Source: CBDHCC01 sp965219235 (lineage in GTDB: Bacteria > Pseudomonadota > Alphaproteobacteria > Sphingomonadales > Sphingomonadaceae). From it: 64,000 nucleotides of DNA. The DNA is taken from positions 372,001-436,000 of the forward strand of contig OZ244721.1 of NCBI GenBank assembly GCA_965219235.1. The letters are read 5' to 3'. Position numbers and translations under genes: made by a program. The notes under the pieces were generated by a model that did no database searches, was not told where the DNA came from, and saw only the letters and a list, made by a program, of their open reading frames with translations. Within the stretch, counting starts at the first letter, position 1. Every line of letters starts with the position of its first letter. Positions 7,605 through 15,653 of the stretch are shown in pieces.

Positions 7605-8501
7605 ATGACGACGCGCGCAGGATGGCTGATGGGGGCGGCGGGCGCCGCGATGCTGGCGCTGCCGGCGCTGGCGCAGGATCGCATCGGATCGGGGTCCGAC
7701 ATCCGCGAGACCTACGGCCGCGACGACGGCGCCTATCCTCCGCTGGAGCGGGGCCAGCGGCTCTCGCCGGCCTTTCAGTCGCCCGGCTATCTCGTGCGCG
7801 ACGCGGGCGCTTGGGGCCTGCCGCCCGCGTCCACCGGGCTCCGCTGGGTGCGCTACTGGGACGACGCCGCGCTGATCGACCGGGACGGCGTGGTGCGCGA
7901 CGTGCGCACCGGCATCGGCTGGGACGCGCGCGCCGGCGACTCCTACGCCGCGGCGAACCGCGACCGCCGCTTGCCCTACGACGAGGACGTCCTGCGATCG
8001 GGCGACCCGGTCGATCAGCGCAATTCCTATGGCTCCGCCTACGGGGATGATCGCGGAGTCGACGAGGACCGCTACGCCTATGCCCGTCCGGAGGCCCGCT
8101 ATCGCGATCGCTACGACCGGCGCGGGTACGATCCGCGCTGCTTCGACGACCGGGCGGGGCGCGACGACGCCGCGACCGTGGCCGGGGCGGTCGGCGGCGC
8201 GGTGATCGGCGGGATCGCGGGCAACGTGATCGCCGGGCGCGGCGACCGCACGGCGGGCACGCTGATCGGGGGCGGGCTGGGGGCGGTGGCCGGCGGGGTG
8301 GCGGGCCGCGAGCTCGGCCGCGACCGCAGCCCGATCGGCCCGTGCCCGGACGACCATGCCCCGCGCACCCGCGGCTATCCGGACGGCCTCGGGCGGACGG
8401 TCACCTACGGTCCGGGCGGAGGGACGACGACCGTGGTGACCACCGGCGGCACCACGACCACGACCGTCGTCGAGGAGTTTCCGGACTCGTCGGGCGACTG
8501 A
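7605..8501 (+). CDS. secreted RcnB-domain / glycine-zipper 2TM protein
   Basis: The 298-residue protein has a clear signal peptide (cleavage after LPALAQ, about residue 23). A first region (about 45-95) carries the RcnB-type pattern, with GQRL, a YLVRDAGAWGLPP turn and GLRWVRYWDDAALIDRDGVV. A long Asp/Arg/Tyr-rich linker follows. Then comes a glycine zipper (about 190-235, AGAVGGAVIGGIAGNVIAG and GGGLGAVAGGVAGREL) like that of 17-kDa surface antigens, and a Thr/Gly-rich tail. RcnB proteins are periplasmic and linked to metal homeostasis; glycine zippers insert in or cross membranes. The combined function is unknown. Confidence 0.75.
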   Translation: MTTRAGWLMGAAGAAMLALPALAQDRIGSGSDIRETYGRDDGAYPPLERGQRLSPAFQSPGYLVRDAGAWGLPPASTGLRWVRYWDDAALIDRDGVVRDVRTGIGWDARAGDSYAAANRDRRLPYDEDVLRSGDPVDQRNSYGSAYGDDRGVDEDRYAYARPEARYRDRYDRRGYDPRCFDDRAGRDDAATVAGAVGGAVIGGIAGNVIAGRGDRTAGTLIGGGLGAVAGGVAGRELGRDRSPIGPCPDDHAPRTRGYPDGLGRTVTYGPGGGTTTVVTTGGTTTTTVVEEFPDSSGD

Positions 8502-8525
8502 GGTGCGCTTGACGGTGCGCAGGCT

Positions 8526-9827
8526 TCAGCGCCGCACCGGGGCGGTGCCGAAGGTGACGAGGCTCTCGTCGCCCCTCGCCGACAGCGCCGACACGCCGAC
8601 GAGGGTGTCGTCGACGATGACGCCGGGCAGCGTGATCCCGGTCGCGTCGGCGGGCACGTCGCGGCTCTGGGTCCAGTAGGCGGTGTCCGCCGGGCGCCAG
8701 CGGACGCGGTAGCCGGCCGCCCCCGGAACGGCGGTCCAGCTCACCGGCGTGTCGCTCGACACCGCGCCGCCCAGCGTCACCCGGTCGGGCGCGGCGGGCG
8801 CGGCGGCGAGCTGGCGGGCGATCGCCAGGTTCAGCGCCGTGACGCGGGCGAGATAGGGGAAGTCCATCTCGTCCACCGTGTCGCCGTATTTGCGGCCACC
8901 CTCGACCCGCACGTCCTGATGCTGGTGGTCGTAGTCCTCCACCCCGGCGGTGAAGCGCACGGCGGGATAGCCCGCCGCCAGCATCGGCAGGTGGTCGCCG
9001 CCGCGCCCGAAACGGTCCGGCCGGCGCACCAGGAAGGCGTGCAGGCCGATATCGGGCCGCGCCTCCGCCGTGCGGCGGATCGCCTTGGCGAGCGCCCGCG
9101 ACGGGCTGTCGTCCTCGCCGCCGATGCCGCGCTGGACCATCTTGTCGGCGTCCGGCGCGGCCTGGATGCCCTCCGAGAACACCCGCACGCGGTCGTCCAC
9201 GGTGCGCCCGTCCAGGCTGTGCGTGCCACCCACGATGTCGTTGTTGAGCATCGCCGCGACGGTCCAGCCGCGCCGCCTGGCCTCTTCGGCGAGCAGCGTG
9301 CCGCCCCACAGCCCCTGCTCCTCGCCCGACAGGACGGCATAGACGATGGTGCCGTCGAACCGCTCCTTCGACAGCTGTCGGGCCGCCTCGATGACGAGCG
9401 CCGTGCCCGACCCGTCGTCGTTGGCGCCCGGCGCGTCGGAGGTGAAGTCGGCGACGTCCGTCACCCGACTGTCGATGTGGCCGGCGATGATGACGACCCG
9501 GTTCGGATCGCCCGTGCCCCGCTGGACGGCGAGCACGTCTTCCACCCGCACGCCATTGGGAGCGCGCGGGCCGTCGAAGGTGCGCGCCGGCCGTTCGATG
9601 GTCAGGCAGCCGCCGCAAGCCCGGGAGATCCGCTCGAACTCCGCCGCCGTCCAGTCGCGCGCCGCGCCGATGCCGCGCTTGGGATCGGTCGTGGCGGACA
9701 GCGTGTGCCGGGTGCCGAAGCCCACCAGCCGCTCGACGGTGGCCTTCAGCTGTTCGGGCGAGGGCGACGGGTCTTGAGCCAGCGCGGGGGTGGCGAGGAG
9801 GGTGGCGGCGAGGAGGAGACGTTTCAT
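8526..9827 (-). CDS. M28 family zinc aminopeptidase, exported
   Basis: The 433-residue protein has a signal peptide ending in TPALAQ (about residue 18). The M28 core shows AGHIDSR (His ligand), GANDDGSG (bridging Asp), SGEEQGLWG (catalytic and ligand Glu), NNDIVGG (Asp ligand) and the late DYDHQHQD region (His). It would hydrolyse peptides in the periplasm or outside the cell using two zinc ions. The last 85 residues form a fibronectin-III-like beta domain, seen in many sphingomonad M28 peptidases. The stop is 25 bases from the convergent glycine-zipper gene. No operon partner is evident. Confidence 0.9.
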   Translation of the reverse strand: MKRLLLAATLLATPALAQDPSPSPEQLKATVERLVGFGTRHTLSATTDPKRGIGAARDWTAAEFERISRACGGCLTIERPARTFDGPRAPNGVRVEDVLAVQRGTGDPNRVVIIAGHIDSRVTDVADFTSDAPGANDDGSGTALVIEAARQLSKERFDGTIVYAVLSGEEQGLWGGTLLAEEARRRGWTVAAMLNNDIVGGTHSLDGRTVDDRVRVFSEGIQAAPDADKMVQRGIGGEDDSPSRALAKAIRRTAEARPDIGLHAFLVRRPDRFGRGGDHLPMLAAGYPAVRFTAGVEDYDHQHQDVRVEGGRKYGDTVDEMDFPYLARVTALNLAIARQLAAAPAAPDRVTLGGAVSSDTPVSWTAVPGAAGYRVRWRPADTAYWTQSRDVPADATGITLPGVIVDDTLVGVSALSARGDESLVTFGTAPVRR

Positions 9828-9876
9828 GGAACGCGAGGCTAGGGGGGAGAGGGTGGGGAGGCAATGCTCCCTAAAA

Positions 9877-10017
9877 CTCCCCTCCCTGCAAGGGAGGGGC
9901 AGGGGGTGGGTGCGAGCGCGTCAGCGCGAGCTTGCCAAGATCGGACTTGCCGCCAACATCGCCCGGCTCGCTGACGCTCGCCACCCACCCCCAACCCCTC
10001 CCTTGGAGGGAGGGGAG
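9877..10017. repeat. dispersed inverted-repeat pair, family C (CCCTCCCTGCAAGGGAGGGG type)
   Basis: A 37-base unit at 9877-9913 (CTCCCCTCC...GGGTGGGTGC) is repeated in reverse complement at 9982-10017, with about 70 bases between. The same unit recurs three times around the DUF559 gene (39235-39271, 39647-39683, 39712-39747). The pair fills most of the 200-base gap between the M28 peptidase start and the stress-protein stop. Confidence 0.9.
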
Positions 10018-10027
10018 ACAGAGGTGC

Positions 10028-10492
10028 TCAGCTCAGCCGGTCGATGTCCTCGTCCGACAGCGCGCCGGGGATGATCATGACCGGGCAGGGCAGGCGGCCG
10101 GTGTCCTGGCCGGCGAAGTGCTGGACGAGCGGGCCGGGCGCGCCCTCGGCGGCCGCCGCGAGCACCAGGGCGGCGATCGTGCCGTCCTCGGTGCGCTCGC
10201 GCAGCATCGCCATGACGCCGGCGATCGGATCGCCGTCGCGCACATCGACGGCGGTGTGGACGCCGAGTTCGGACACCGTGGTGCCCGCCGCGCGGCTGAC
10301 CAGCGCCTGCGCCTTGGCGCGGGCCTCCTCGTCGAGCGTCGCCTGCACGCCGCCCCACTGCACGAACTCGCGCGGCGGCAGGAAGGTGGCGATCGTGACC
10401 GCGCCGCCGGTGCGGCTGGCGCGGCGCGCGGCGTAGCGCAGCGCCTTGGCCGATTCCCCGGTCTGGTCGATGACCACGAGATAGGTGCGCAC
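10028..10492 (-). CDS. universal stress protein family
   Basis: The 154-residue protein has the UspA alpha/beta fold. It begins with the strand YLVVIDQTGESAKALRYAARRA, has a mid-domain DGDPIAGVMAMLRE and ends in the usual VMIIPGAL strand. The ATP-binding G-2X-G-9X-G pattern is not clear, so it may be a non-nucleotide-binding type. Such proteins support survival in stress or stationary phase by undefined routes. The start is a GTG at 10492, since no upstream ATG is compatible. It is divergent from the pyruvate dehydrogenase E2 gene across 91 bases. Confidence 0.82.
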   Translation of the reverse strand: MRTYLVVIDQTGESAKALRYAARRASRTGGAVTIATFLPPREFVQWGGVQATLDEEARAKAQALVSRAAGTTVSELGVHTAVDVRDGDPIAGVMAMLRERTEDGTIAALVLAAAAEGAPGPLVQHFAGQDTGRLPCPVMIIPGALSDEDIDRLS

Positions 10493-10583
10493 GCCTCGTC
10501 TCCTCCGGCCTGGTCTGCGCGAGCGGCGCGCGCGTGACAAGACGGGCTTGAGCGAGCGGCCGGGGCGGAGCAAAGGGGACGCC

Positions 10584-11963
10584 ATGCCGATCGAGATCAC
10601 GATGCCCGCCCTGTCCCCCACGATGGAAGAGGGCACGCTGTCGCGCTGGCTCAAGCAGGAGGGGGACACCGTCGCGTCGGGCGACCTCCTGGCCGAGATC
10701 GAGACCGACAAGGCGACGATGGAGTTCGAGGCGGTGGACGAGGGCACGATCGCCAGGCTGCTGGTGCCGGAGGGCACCGACGGTGTCGCGGTCGGCACCG
10801 CCATCGCGATCCTGGCGGAGGAGGGCGAGGACGTCGGCGAGGCCGCCGCCTCCGGAGGCAAGAATACGCCCGCCGCGTCGGGCGGGACGGCCAAGGCGGC
10901 GACGCTGGAGGAGGAGCCCTCGACCGATCCGACCGACCCCAACGACAAGGGCGACGAGGGCGCGGGCGATGCGCAGGCGGAGCGTGGCCGCGCCGAAGCC
11001 GAGGACCACGGCCTGCCGCCGTCGCAGGGCACGGCGAAGGCGGCGGAGGAGCCGGCGGCCCAGAGCGAGCGGGTCAAGGCCAGTCCGCTCGCTCGGCGGC
11101 TGGCGGCGGAGAAGGGGCTGGAGCTGTCGGCTTTGAGCGGTTCCGGCCCGCATGGGCGGATCGTCAAGGCGGACGTGGAGTCCGCAAGCGTTGGCGCCCC
11201 CGAGGCCGCGCCGGCCGCGCCCGCGCCCGCCCCGCAGGCTGCTCCCGCCGCCGCGCCCGTGGACGCCGCGATCCCGCACGAGGTCGAGAAGCTCTCGAAC
11301 ATGCGCAAGACGATCGCGCGCCGCCTGACCGAGGCCAAGGCGCCGATCCCTCACATCTACCTGACGCTCGACGTGCGGCTGGACGCGCTCCTCGAGCTGC
11401 GCGGCGAGCTGAACGCGGCGCTGGCGCCCACGGGCGTCAAGCTGTCGGTCAACGACCTGCTCATCAAGGCGCTCGCCAGGGCGCTGATCGAGGTGCCGGA
11501 GTGCAACGTCAGCTTCGCGGGCGACCGGCTGATCCGCTACAGCCGCGCCGACGTCTCGGTCGCGGTCAGCATCGAGGGCGGCCTGATCACGCCCATCGTC
11601 GAGGGCGCGGATGCGAAGTCGCTCTCCGCCATCTCCACCGCCATGACCGACCTCGCCACCCGCGCCAAGGCGGGCAAGCTGAAGCCGGAGGAGTATCAGG
11701 GCGGCACCGCGTCGATCTCCAACATGGGCATGATGGGCATCACCCAGTTCGCCGCCGTCATCAACCCGCCCCAGGCGATGATCCTCGCCGTGGGAGCGGG
11801 GACCAAGCGGCCGGTGGTGGACGACGCCGGCGAGCTGGCGGTGGCGGCGGTGATGACGGCCACCGGCAGCTTCGACCACCGCGCCATCGACGGGGCGGAC
11901 GGCGCGAAGCTGATGGCCGCCTTCAAGCGCCTGTGCGAAATGCCGCTGGCGCTGGTGGCTTGA
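10584..11963 (+). CDS. pdhC: pyruvate dehydrogenase complex E2 (dihydrolipoyl acetyltransferase)
   Basis: The 459-residue protein has one lipoyl domain (residues 1-80) with the lipoylated lysine in ETDKATME (Lys43). A long Ala/Glu/Asp-rich linker follows, then a peripheral-subunit-binding domain (about 165-200, SPLARRLAAEKGLELSALSG) and a catalytic core ending in SFDHRAIDG (His432 and the Asp of HRxxDG). This architecture and the opening PIEITMPALSPTMEEG match the alphaproteobacterial PDH E2 rather than 2-oxoglutarate dehydrogenase E2. E1 subunits are not nearby upstream, but the E3 gene lies 1.2 kb downstream on the same strand. Confidence 0.95.
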   Translation: MPIEITMPALSPTMEEGTLSRWLKQEGDTVASGDLLAEIETDKATMEFEAVDEGTIARLLVPEGTDGVAVGTAIAILAEEGEDVGEAAASGGKNTPAASGGTAKAATLEEEPSTDPTDPNDKGDEGAGDAQAERGRAEAEDHGLPPSQGTAKAAEEPAAQSERVKASPLARRLAAEKGLELSALSGSGPHGRIVKADVESASVGAPEAAPAAPAPAPQAAPAAAPVDAAIPHEVEKLSNMRKTIARRLTEAKAPIPHIYLTLDVRLDALLELRGELNAALAPTGVKLSVNDLLIKALARALIEVPECNVSFAGDRLIRYSRADVSVAVSIEGGLITPIVEGADAKSLSAISTAMTDLATRAKAGKLKPEEYQGGTASISNMGMMGITQFAAVINPPQAMILAVGAGTKRPVVDDAGELAVAAVMTATGSFDHRAIDGADGAKLMAAFKRLCEMPLALVA

Positions 11964-12017
11964 GGCCAGCCCATTTCACAACGATGCTTAATCGTCAGTG
12001 GACTCACGTCAGAGATA

Positions 12018-12036
12018 ATGTAACGGGTGGTTACAT
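12018..12036. promoter_or_regulatory. palindromic operator of the first Phd/PIN module
   Basis: A perfect 7-5-7 dyad (ATGTAAC, 5 bases, GTTACAT) lies just before the antitoxin's AGGAGG ribosome site and overlaps a -10-like GATAAT (12014-12019). Antitoxins of this type usually autorepress through such dyads. A low-GC pocket marks the boundary with the E2 gene. Confidence 0.65.
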
Positions 12037-12051
12037 AAGCAGGAGGTCGAC

Positions 12052-12312
12052 GTGAAATTGGGTGTGAAGGAGTTCCGCGAGCGCTTCAGCGAATTGGCGC
12101 ATGGCGAAGAGCCGATCGTGGTGACGCATCATGGTCGCGTGCTCGGCCGCTTTTTGCCCGAGCGAAAGGCGGCACCCACCCGCGTGGAGATAAAAGGCTG
12201 GCTTGAAGAGATGCAGGATTTCCAGCGTCGCTGGCGCGAGCAGACTCCCGATTGGAAAGAGCGGTTGGCGGCGTATGGCCTCGGACCGGACGGCGAGCCG
12301 CTGGAGGAGTGA
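12052..12312 (+). CDS. type II antitoxin, Phd/YefM-like
   Basis: The 86-residue protein shows the Phd/YefM DNA-binding half (VKEFRERFSELAHGEEPIVVTHHGRVLGRFLP). A charged C-terminal region (about residues 40-86) follows that would wrap the toxin. The start is a GTG placed by a perfect AGGAGG site. It would neutralise the PIN toxin encoded immediately downstream with a GTGA overlap, and repress the module through the palindrome at 12018-12036. The pair stands between two genes of pyruvate oxidation and reads in the same direction. Confidence 0.82.
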   Translation: MKLGVKEFRERFSELAHGEEPIVVTHHGRVLGRFLPERKAAPTRVEIKGWLEEMQDFQRRWREQTPDWKERLAAYGLGPDGEPLEE

Positions 12313-12722
12313 GGCTGGTCGTCGACACCAACATCCTGGTGCGGTGCAGTCGGGGGAACGCCTCTCGTCATGTGAGCGAGCTTCTGCTGCGCGGCGTGAC
12401 TCTCGTGACCACCGACCACAATGTGGAGGAGCTGATCGGAGTGCTGATGTCCGTTTTTTCAATGGACGAGGACGATGCTGTCGCGGACGCTCTTCATGTT
12501 GTGCAGCTGATGCGCCTCGTGTTCGCGGACGAATACGAACCGTTCGCCGACGCCGCACGGCAGCGTCTCCATGTCGGTGGCCAGAGCGACTGGCCAGTGC
12601 TCGCCGCCTCCCTGGCCGACAAGATGGACATCTGGTCGCAGGACACCGATTTCTTCGGCACGGGCGTGGCCGTCTGGTCCACGCACAACGTCCAGCACAT
12701 CGAGGCAGGCGGCGATGTCTGA
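12309..12722 (+). CDS. PIN-domain toxin (VapC-like ribonuclease)
   Basis: The 137-residue protein has the PIN fold acidic set: Asp in LVVDTNILV, Glu in HNVEELIG, Asp in GGQSDWPVLAAS and Asp in WSQDTDFFG, which together bind Mg2+ or Mn2+ for RNA cleavage. It starts at a GTG overlapping the antitoxin stop. Its own stop overlaps the thioesterase ATG by eight bases (ATGTCTGA), so the toxin is embedded in a coupled run of genes. Targets are unknown; related VapC toxins cut tRNA or 23S rRNA. Confidence 0.82.
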   Translation: MRLVVDTNILVRCSRGNASRHVSELLLRGVTLVTTDHNVEELIGVLMSVFSMDEDDAVADALHVVQLMRLVFADEYEPFADAARQRLHVGGQSDWPVLAASLADKMDIWSQDTDFFGTGVAVWSTHNVQHIEAGGDV

Positions 12723-13146
12723 TATACGCGAACCCGGCGGCGTTAGCGGTCCGCCGAGCACACCGCCCGCGATCCGCGTGACCGCCATGCCGGCCGACAC
12801 CAACCCCTATGGCGGTGTGTTCGGTGGCTGGATCGTCAGTCAGATGGCGCTGGCCGCAGGATCGCTCGCCTCGCGCGTGAGCCACGGCCGCGCGGTTGTG
12901 GTGGCGATGGACGAGCTGCGCTTTCCCGGTCCCGTCGCGGTCGGCGATGAGCTGTCGATCCATCCTGATCTGCGGCGGGCGGGCCGCACCTCTCTCACGA
13001 TCGACGTGGCGGCGTGGTCCAGGGAGCGGGACGGTGAGGCGACTCACCTGGCCGCCCATGGCACCTTCACCTTTGTGGCCGTGGATGGCACCGATCGCCC
13101 GCGTGTGCTCGCGCCCGAACTGCACACAGGAGCCGCACATGGCTGA
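12715..13146 (+). CDS. acyl-CoA thioesterase, YciA/hotdog type
   Basis: The 143-residue hotdog-fold protein has the YciA/acyl-CoA hydrolase pattern MPADTNPYGGVFGGWIVSQM, where Asn and the following helix form the active site, then a VVVAMDELRFPGPVAVGD strand and a GRTSLTIDV strand. It would cleave acyl-CoA to free acid and CoA, consistent with balancing acyl-CoA next to pyruvate dehydrogenase genes. It overlaps the toxin upstream and the lpd start downstream by eight bases each, implying tight translational coupling. Confidence 0.88.
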   Translation: MSDIREPGGVSGPPSTPPAIRVTAMPADTNPYGGVFGGWIVSQMALAAGSLASRVSHGRAVVVAMDELRFPGPVAVGDELSIHPDLRRAGRTSLTIDVAAWSRERDGEATHLAAHGTFTFVAVDGTDRPRVLAPELHTGAAHG

Positions 13147-14545
13147 TACGTCCAAAAGCCCCCTCGACCTCGTCATCATCGGCTCCGGCCCCGGCGGCTA
13201 TGTCGCGGCCATCCGCGCGGCGCAGCTGGGGATGAGTGTCGCGATCGTGGAGCGGGAGAAGCTGGGCGGCATCTGCCTCAACTGGGGGTGCATCCCGACC
13301 AAGGCGCTCTTGAGGACGGCCGAGGTCTATCACCAGATGACGCACGCGGAGCTTTACGGGCTCACCGCCGCCAACCCGTCTTTCGACATCGCCAAGGTCG
13401 TGGACCGCTCGCGCAAGGTGGCGGGACAGCTGAACGCCGGCGTCAAGTCGCTGATGAAGAAGAACGGGATCGCCGTGCATCACGGCGTCGCGCGCCTGGC
13501 CGCCGCCGACCGGGTGGTGGTGGAGGGGGAGGGCGGCGCGACCGAACTCCACGCCAAGGCGGTGATGGTCGCCACCGGCGCGCGCGCCCGCGAGCTGCCC
13601 TTCGCCAAGGCGGACGGAGAGCGGATCTGGACCTACCGGCACGCCATGGTGCCCAAGGACATGCCGACCGCGCTGCTGGTCATCGGATCGGGCGCGATCG
13701 GGATCGAGTTCGCCTCCTTCTACCACGACATGGGCGCGACCGTGACCGTGGTGGAGATGCTGCCCCGCATCCTGCCGGTCGAGGACGAGGCGGTGAGCGC
13801 GCACATGGCCAAGCGGCTGACCAGGGAGGGCCTCACGCTCCACACCGAGGCGTCGGTGGAGGCGCTCGACACGGGTGCGGACGGGGTGACCGCGCGCATC
13901 AAGACCAAGGACGGGGAGGCCCAGGAGCACCGTTTCTCGCACGCCATCATCGCGGTCGGCATCGTGCCGAACACGGAGGACATCGGGTTGGAGGCGCTGG
14001 GTGTCGCGACGGAGCGCGGCCACATCGTCGTGGACGAGTATGGCCGCACCAGCGTGCCGGGCGTGCTCGCGATCGGCGATGTCACCGGGGCGCCCTGGCT
14101 GGCGCACAAGGCGAGCCATGAGGGCATCGTCGCGGTCGAGACGCTGGCGGGCGGCGATCCGCACCCGTTTTCCACCTGGAACATCCCCGGCTGCACCTAC
14201 TCGCGCCCCCAAGTCGCCTCCGTCGGGCTGACCGAGGCCGCCGCGCGGGAGAAGGGGCATGAGGTGAAGGTCGGCCAGTTCCCGCTGATCGGCAACGGCA
14301 AGGCGATCGCGCTGGGCGAGGCGGACGGCTTCGTGAAGACGGTGTTCGACGCGGGCACCGGCGAGCTGCTGGGCGCGCACATGATCGGGGCGGAGGTGAC
14401 CGAGCTGATCGGCACCTTCGTGGTCGCGCGCCAGCTGGAGACGACCGAGGCGGAGCTGATGGAGACGGTGTTCGCCCATCCCACCATCAGCGAGTCGCTG
14501 CACGAGAGCGTGCTCGACGCCTACGGCCGGGTCATCCACTTCTGA
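13139..14545 (+). CDS. lpdA: dihydrolipoyl dehydrogenase (E3)
   Basis: The 468-residue flavoprotein has an N-terminal FAD loop (IIGSGPGGYVAA), the redox disulfide in GGICLNWGCIPTKALL (Cys46 and Cys51), an NAD loop (VIGSGAIGIEFASF), the second FAD motif (VLAIGDVTGAPWLAHKA) and the C-terminal His-Glu pair in FAHPTISE. It reoxidises the lipoyl groups of E2 and passes electrons to NAD+. The gene is on the E2 strand and coupled to the thioesterase by an eight-base overlap. It probably serves the pyruvate complex; 2-oxoacid dehydrogenases can share E3. Confidence 0.97.
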   Translation: MADTSKSPLDLVIIGSGPGGYVAAIRAAQLGMSVAIVEREKLGGICLNWGCIPTKALLRTAEVYHQMTHAELYGLTAANPSFDIAKVVDRSRKVAGQLNAGVKSLMKKNGIAVHHGVARLAAADRVVVEGEGGATELHAKAVMVATGARARELPFAKADGERIWTYRHAMVPKDMPTALLVIGSGAIGIEFASFYHDMGATVTVVEMLPRILPVEDEAVSAHMAKRLTREGLTLHTEASVEALDTGADGVTARIKTKDGEAQEHRFSHAIIAVGIVPNTEDIGLEALGVATERGHIVVDEYGRTSVPGVLAIGDVTGAPWLAHKASHEGIVAVETLAGGDPHPFSTWNIPGCTYSRPQVASVGLTEAAAREKGHEVKVGQFPLIGNGKAIALGEADGFVKTVFDAGTGELLGAHMIGAEVTELIGTFVVARQLETTEAELMETVFAHPTISESLHESVLDAYGRVIHF

Positions 14546-14586
14546 CGCGCGCCCGTTCCTGGGGGTCGGCGGCCGCGCTGCTGGGC

Positions 14587-15153
14587 GTGGTCGTCATCCT
14601 GGGCCTCGTGCGCACGGCGGGCGGGATCGGGCTGGACGAGAAGCTGATGCGCGCCATCGGCCCGGCGCAGACGGCGGGGGCCGCCACCGTCACGCCCGTC
14701 CTGCTGGCGGCCACCTGGGTCGGAGACTGGACGCCGCGCCTGATCCTGGCGGGTGGCGCGGCGGCGGTGCTGATCGCGCGCGGCCAGTGGCGACGCGCGC
14801 TGTGGCTGACCGGGGTGGTGGCGGCGGCGGCCGGCCTGAACACCGCGCTCAAGCACGGTTTCGCGCTGCCCCGCCCGCTGCTCGTGCCGCATCTGGACTC
14901 CGTCACCACCTTCGCCTTTCCGAGCGGCCACGCGGCCAACAGCACGGCGCTCGCCGGGGCGCTGGCGCTGCTGATCGGGCGACGCTGGGCGCTGGGTGTG
15001 GCGGCTGGGGTGGCGCTGCTGATCGGGGTCAGCCGGACATGGCTGGGGGTTCACTGGCCGACGGACGTGCTGGGCGGCTGGATGGTGGGGAGTGCGGTGG
15101 TGTTGCTCGCGGCCCCGCTGTTGCCGGAACGGCGTTGGGGATCGGAGAGTTAG
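14587..15153 (+). CDS. PAP2 family membrane phosphatase
   Basis: The 188-residue protein carries the three PAP2 motifs: K(x6)RP as KHGFALPRP, PSGH in FPSGHAANS, and SRTWLGVHWPTD with the catalytic His. Membrane helices flank them. It would dephosphorylate phosphatidic acid, undecaprenyl pyrophosphate or a similar lipid phosphate at the outer face of the inner membrane. The first usable start is the GTG at 14587. However, in-frame sequence extends back to a CTG at 14542 that overlaps the lpd stop and would add a short helix start, so the true start is uncertain. Confidence 0.88.
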   Translation: MVVILGLVRTAGGIGLDEKLMRAIGPAQTAGAATVTPVLLAATWVGDWTPRLILAGGAAAVLIARGQWRRALWLTGVVAAAAGLNTALKHGFALPRPLLVPHLDSVTTFAFPSGHAANSTALAGALALLIGRRWALGVAAGVALLIGVSRTWLGVHWPTDVLGGWMVGSAVVLLAAPLLPERRWGSES

Positions 15154-15172
15154 CGCCCCTTTATCAACCACT

Positions 15173-15266
15173 CCGTTCAGGCTGAGCCTGTCGAAGCCAC
15201 GTTCTTCTTCATGTCTCCTACTTCACCGAAGACGAACCGCCCTTCGACAGGCTCAGGGCGAGCGGA
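15173..15266. repeat. dispersed inverted-repeat pair, family A
   Basis: One copy (TTCAGGCTGAGCCTGTCGAAG, from 15173) and an inverted copy (CCTTCGACAGGCTCAGGGCG, to about 15266) are separated by about 45 bases. The pair lies between the PAP2 gene and the DUF3140 gene, both on the plus strand, and so inside a possible transcript. Confidence 0.85.
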
Positions 15267-15290
15267 GAGGCCGAGAGAAGGAGCGAAAGA

Positions 15291-15629
15291 ATGAACGACC
15301 TCGACCGGGAACAGATCTACGACGACTTCAACGGCGCCGTGAACATGGCGCCCAAGGAGCTGGAGGACTGGCTGGAGACGGAGGAATCGAAGGAGGTCGG
15401 CTGGACGCGCGACGGCGAGGACGAGGCGGTCGGGCACCAGTCCGGCGAGCGGATCGTGGCGATCAAGCGCACGCACAAGGCCGACCTCACCGACGCCGAC
15501 TACCGGCACATGCGAAAGGTCGTGGGCTACGTCCACCGCCATTCGGCGCAGGGCGGCCCGGCGGAGGACAAGGCGCACTCCCCCTGGCGCTATTCGCTGA
15601 TGAACTGGGGGCATGATCCGTGCAAGTGA
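15291..15629 (+). CDS. DUF3140 domain protein
   Basis: The 112-residue soluble, charged protein matches the DUF3140 pattern: FNGAVNMAPKELEDWLETEESKEVG near the N-terminus, GHQSGERIVAIKRTHKADLT in the middle and DYRHMRKVVGYVHRHSAQ. Function is unknown; the family is often linked to DNA-binding or stress roles without experimental proof. A good ribosome site (gagaaggagcg) precedes the ATG. It follows a repeat pair and precedes a CDF transporter by 24 bases. Confidence 0.8.
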   Translation: MNDLDREQIYDDFNGAVNMAPKELEDWLETEESKEVGWTRDGEDEAVGHQSGERIVAIKRTHKADLTDADYRHMRKVVGYVHRHSAQGGPAEDKAHSPWRYSLMNWGHDPCK

Positions 15630-15653
15630 CCGTCGCCGATCGGCGGTCGCCGA

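Noticed and set aside
9877..10017. Family C repeats as a CRISPR array or insertion-sequence ends
   Set aside because: Only two units in inverted orientation, no regular spacing, and no transposase in the 9877-10017 pair.
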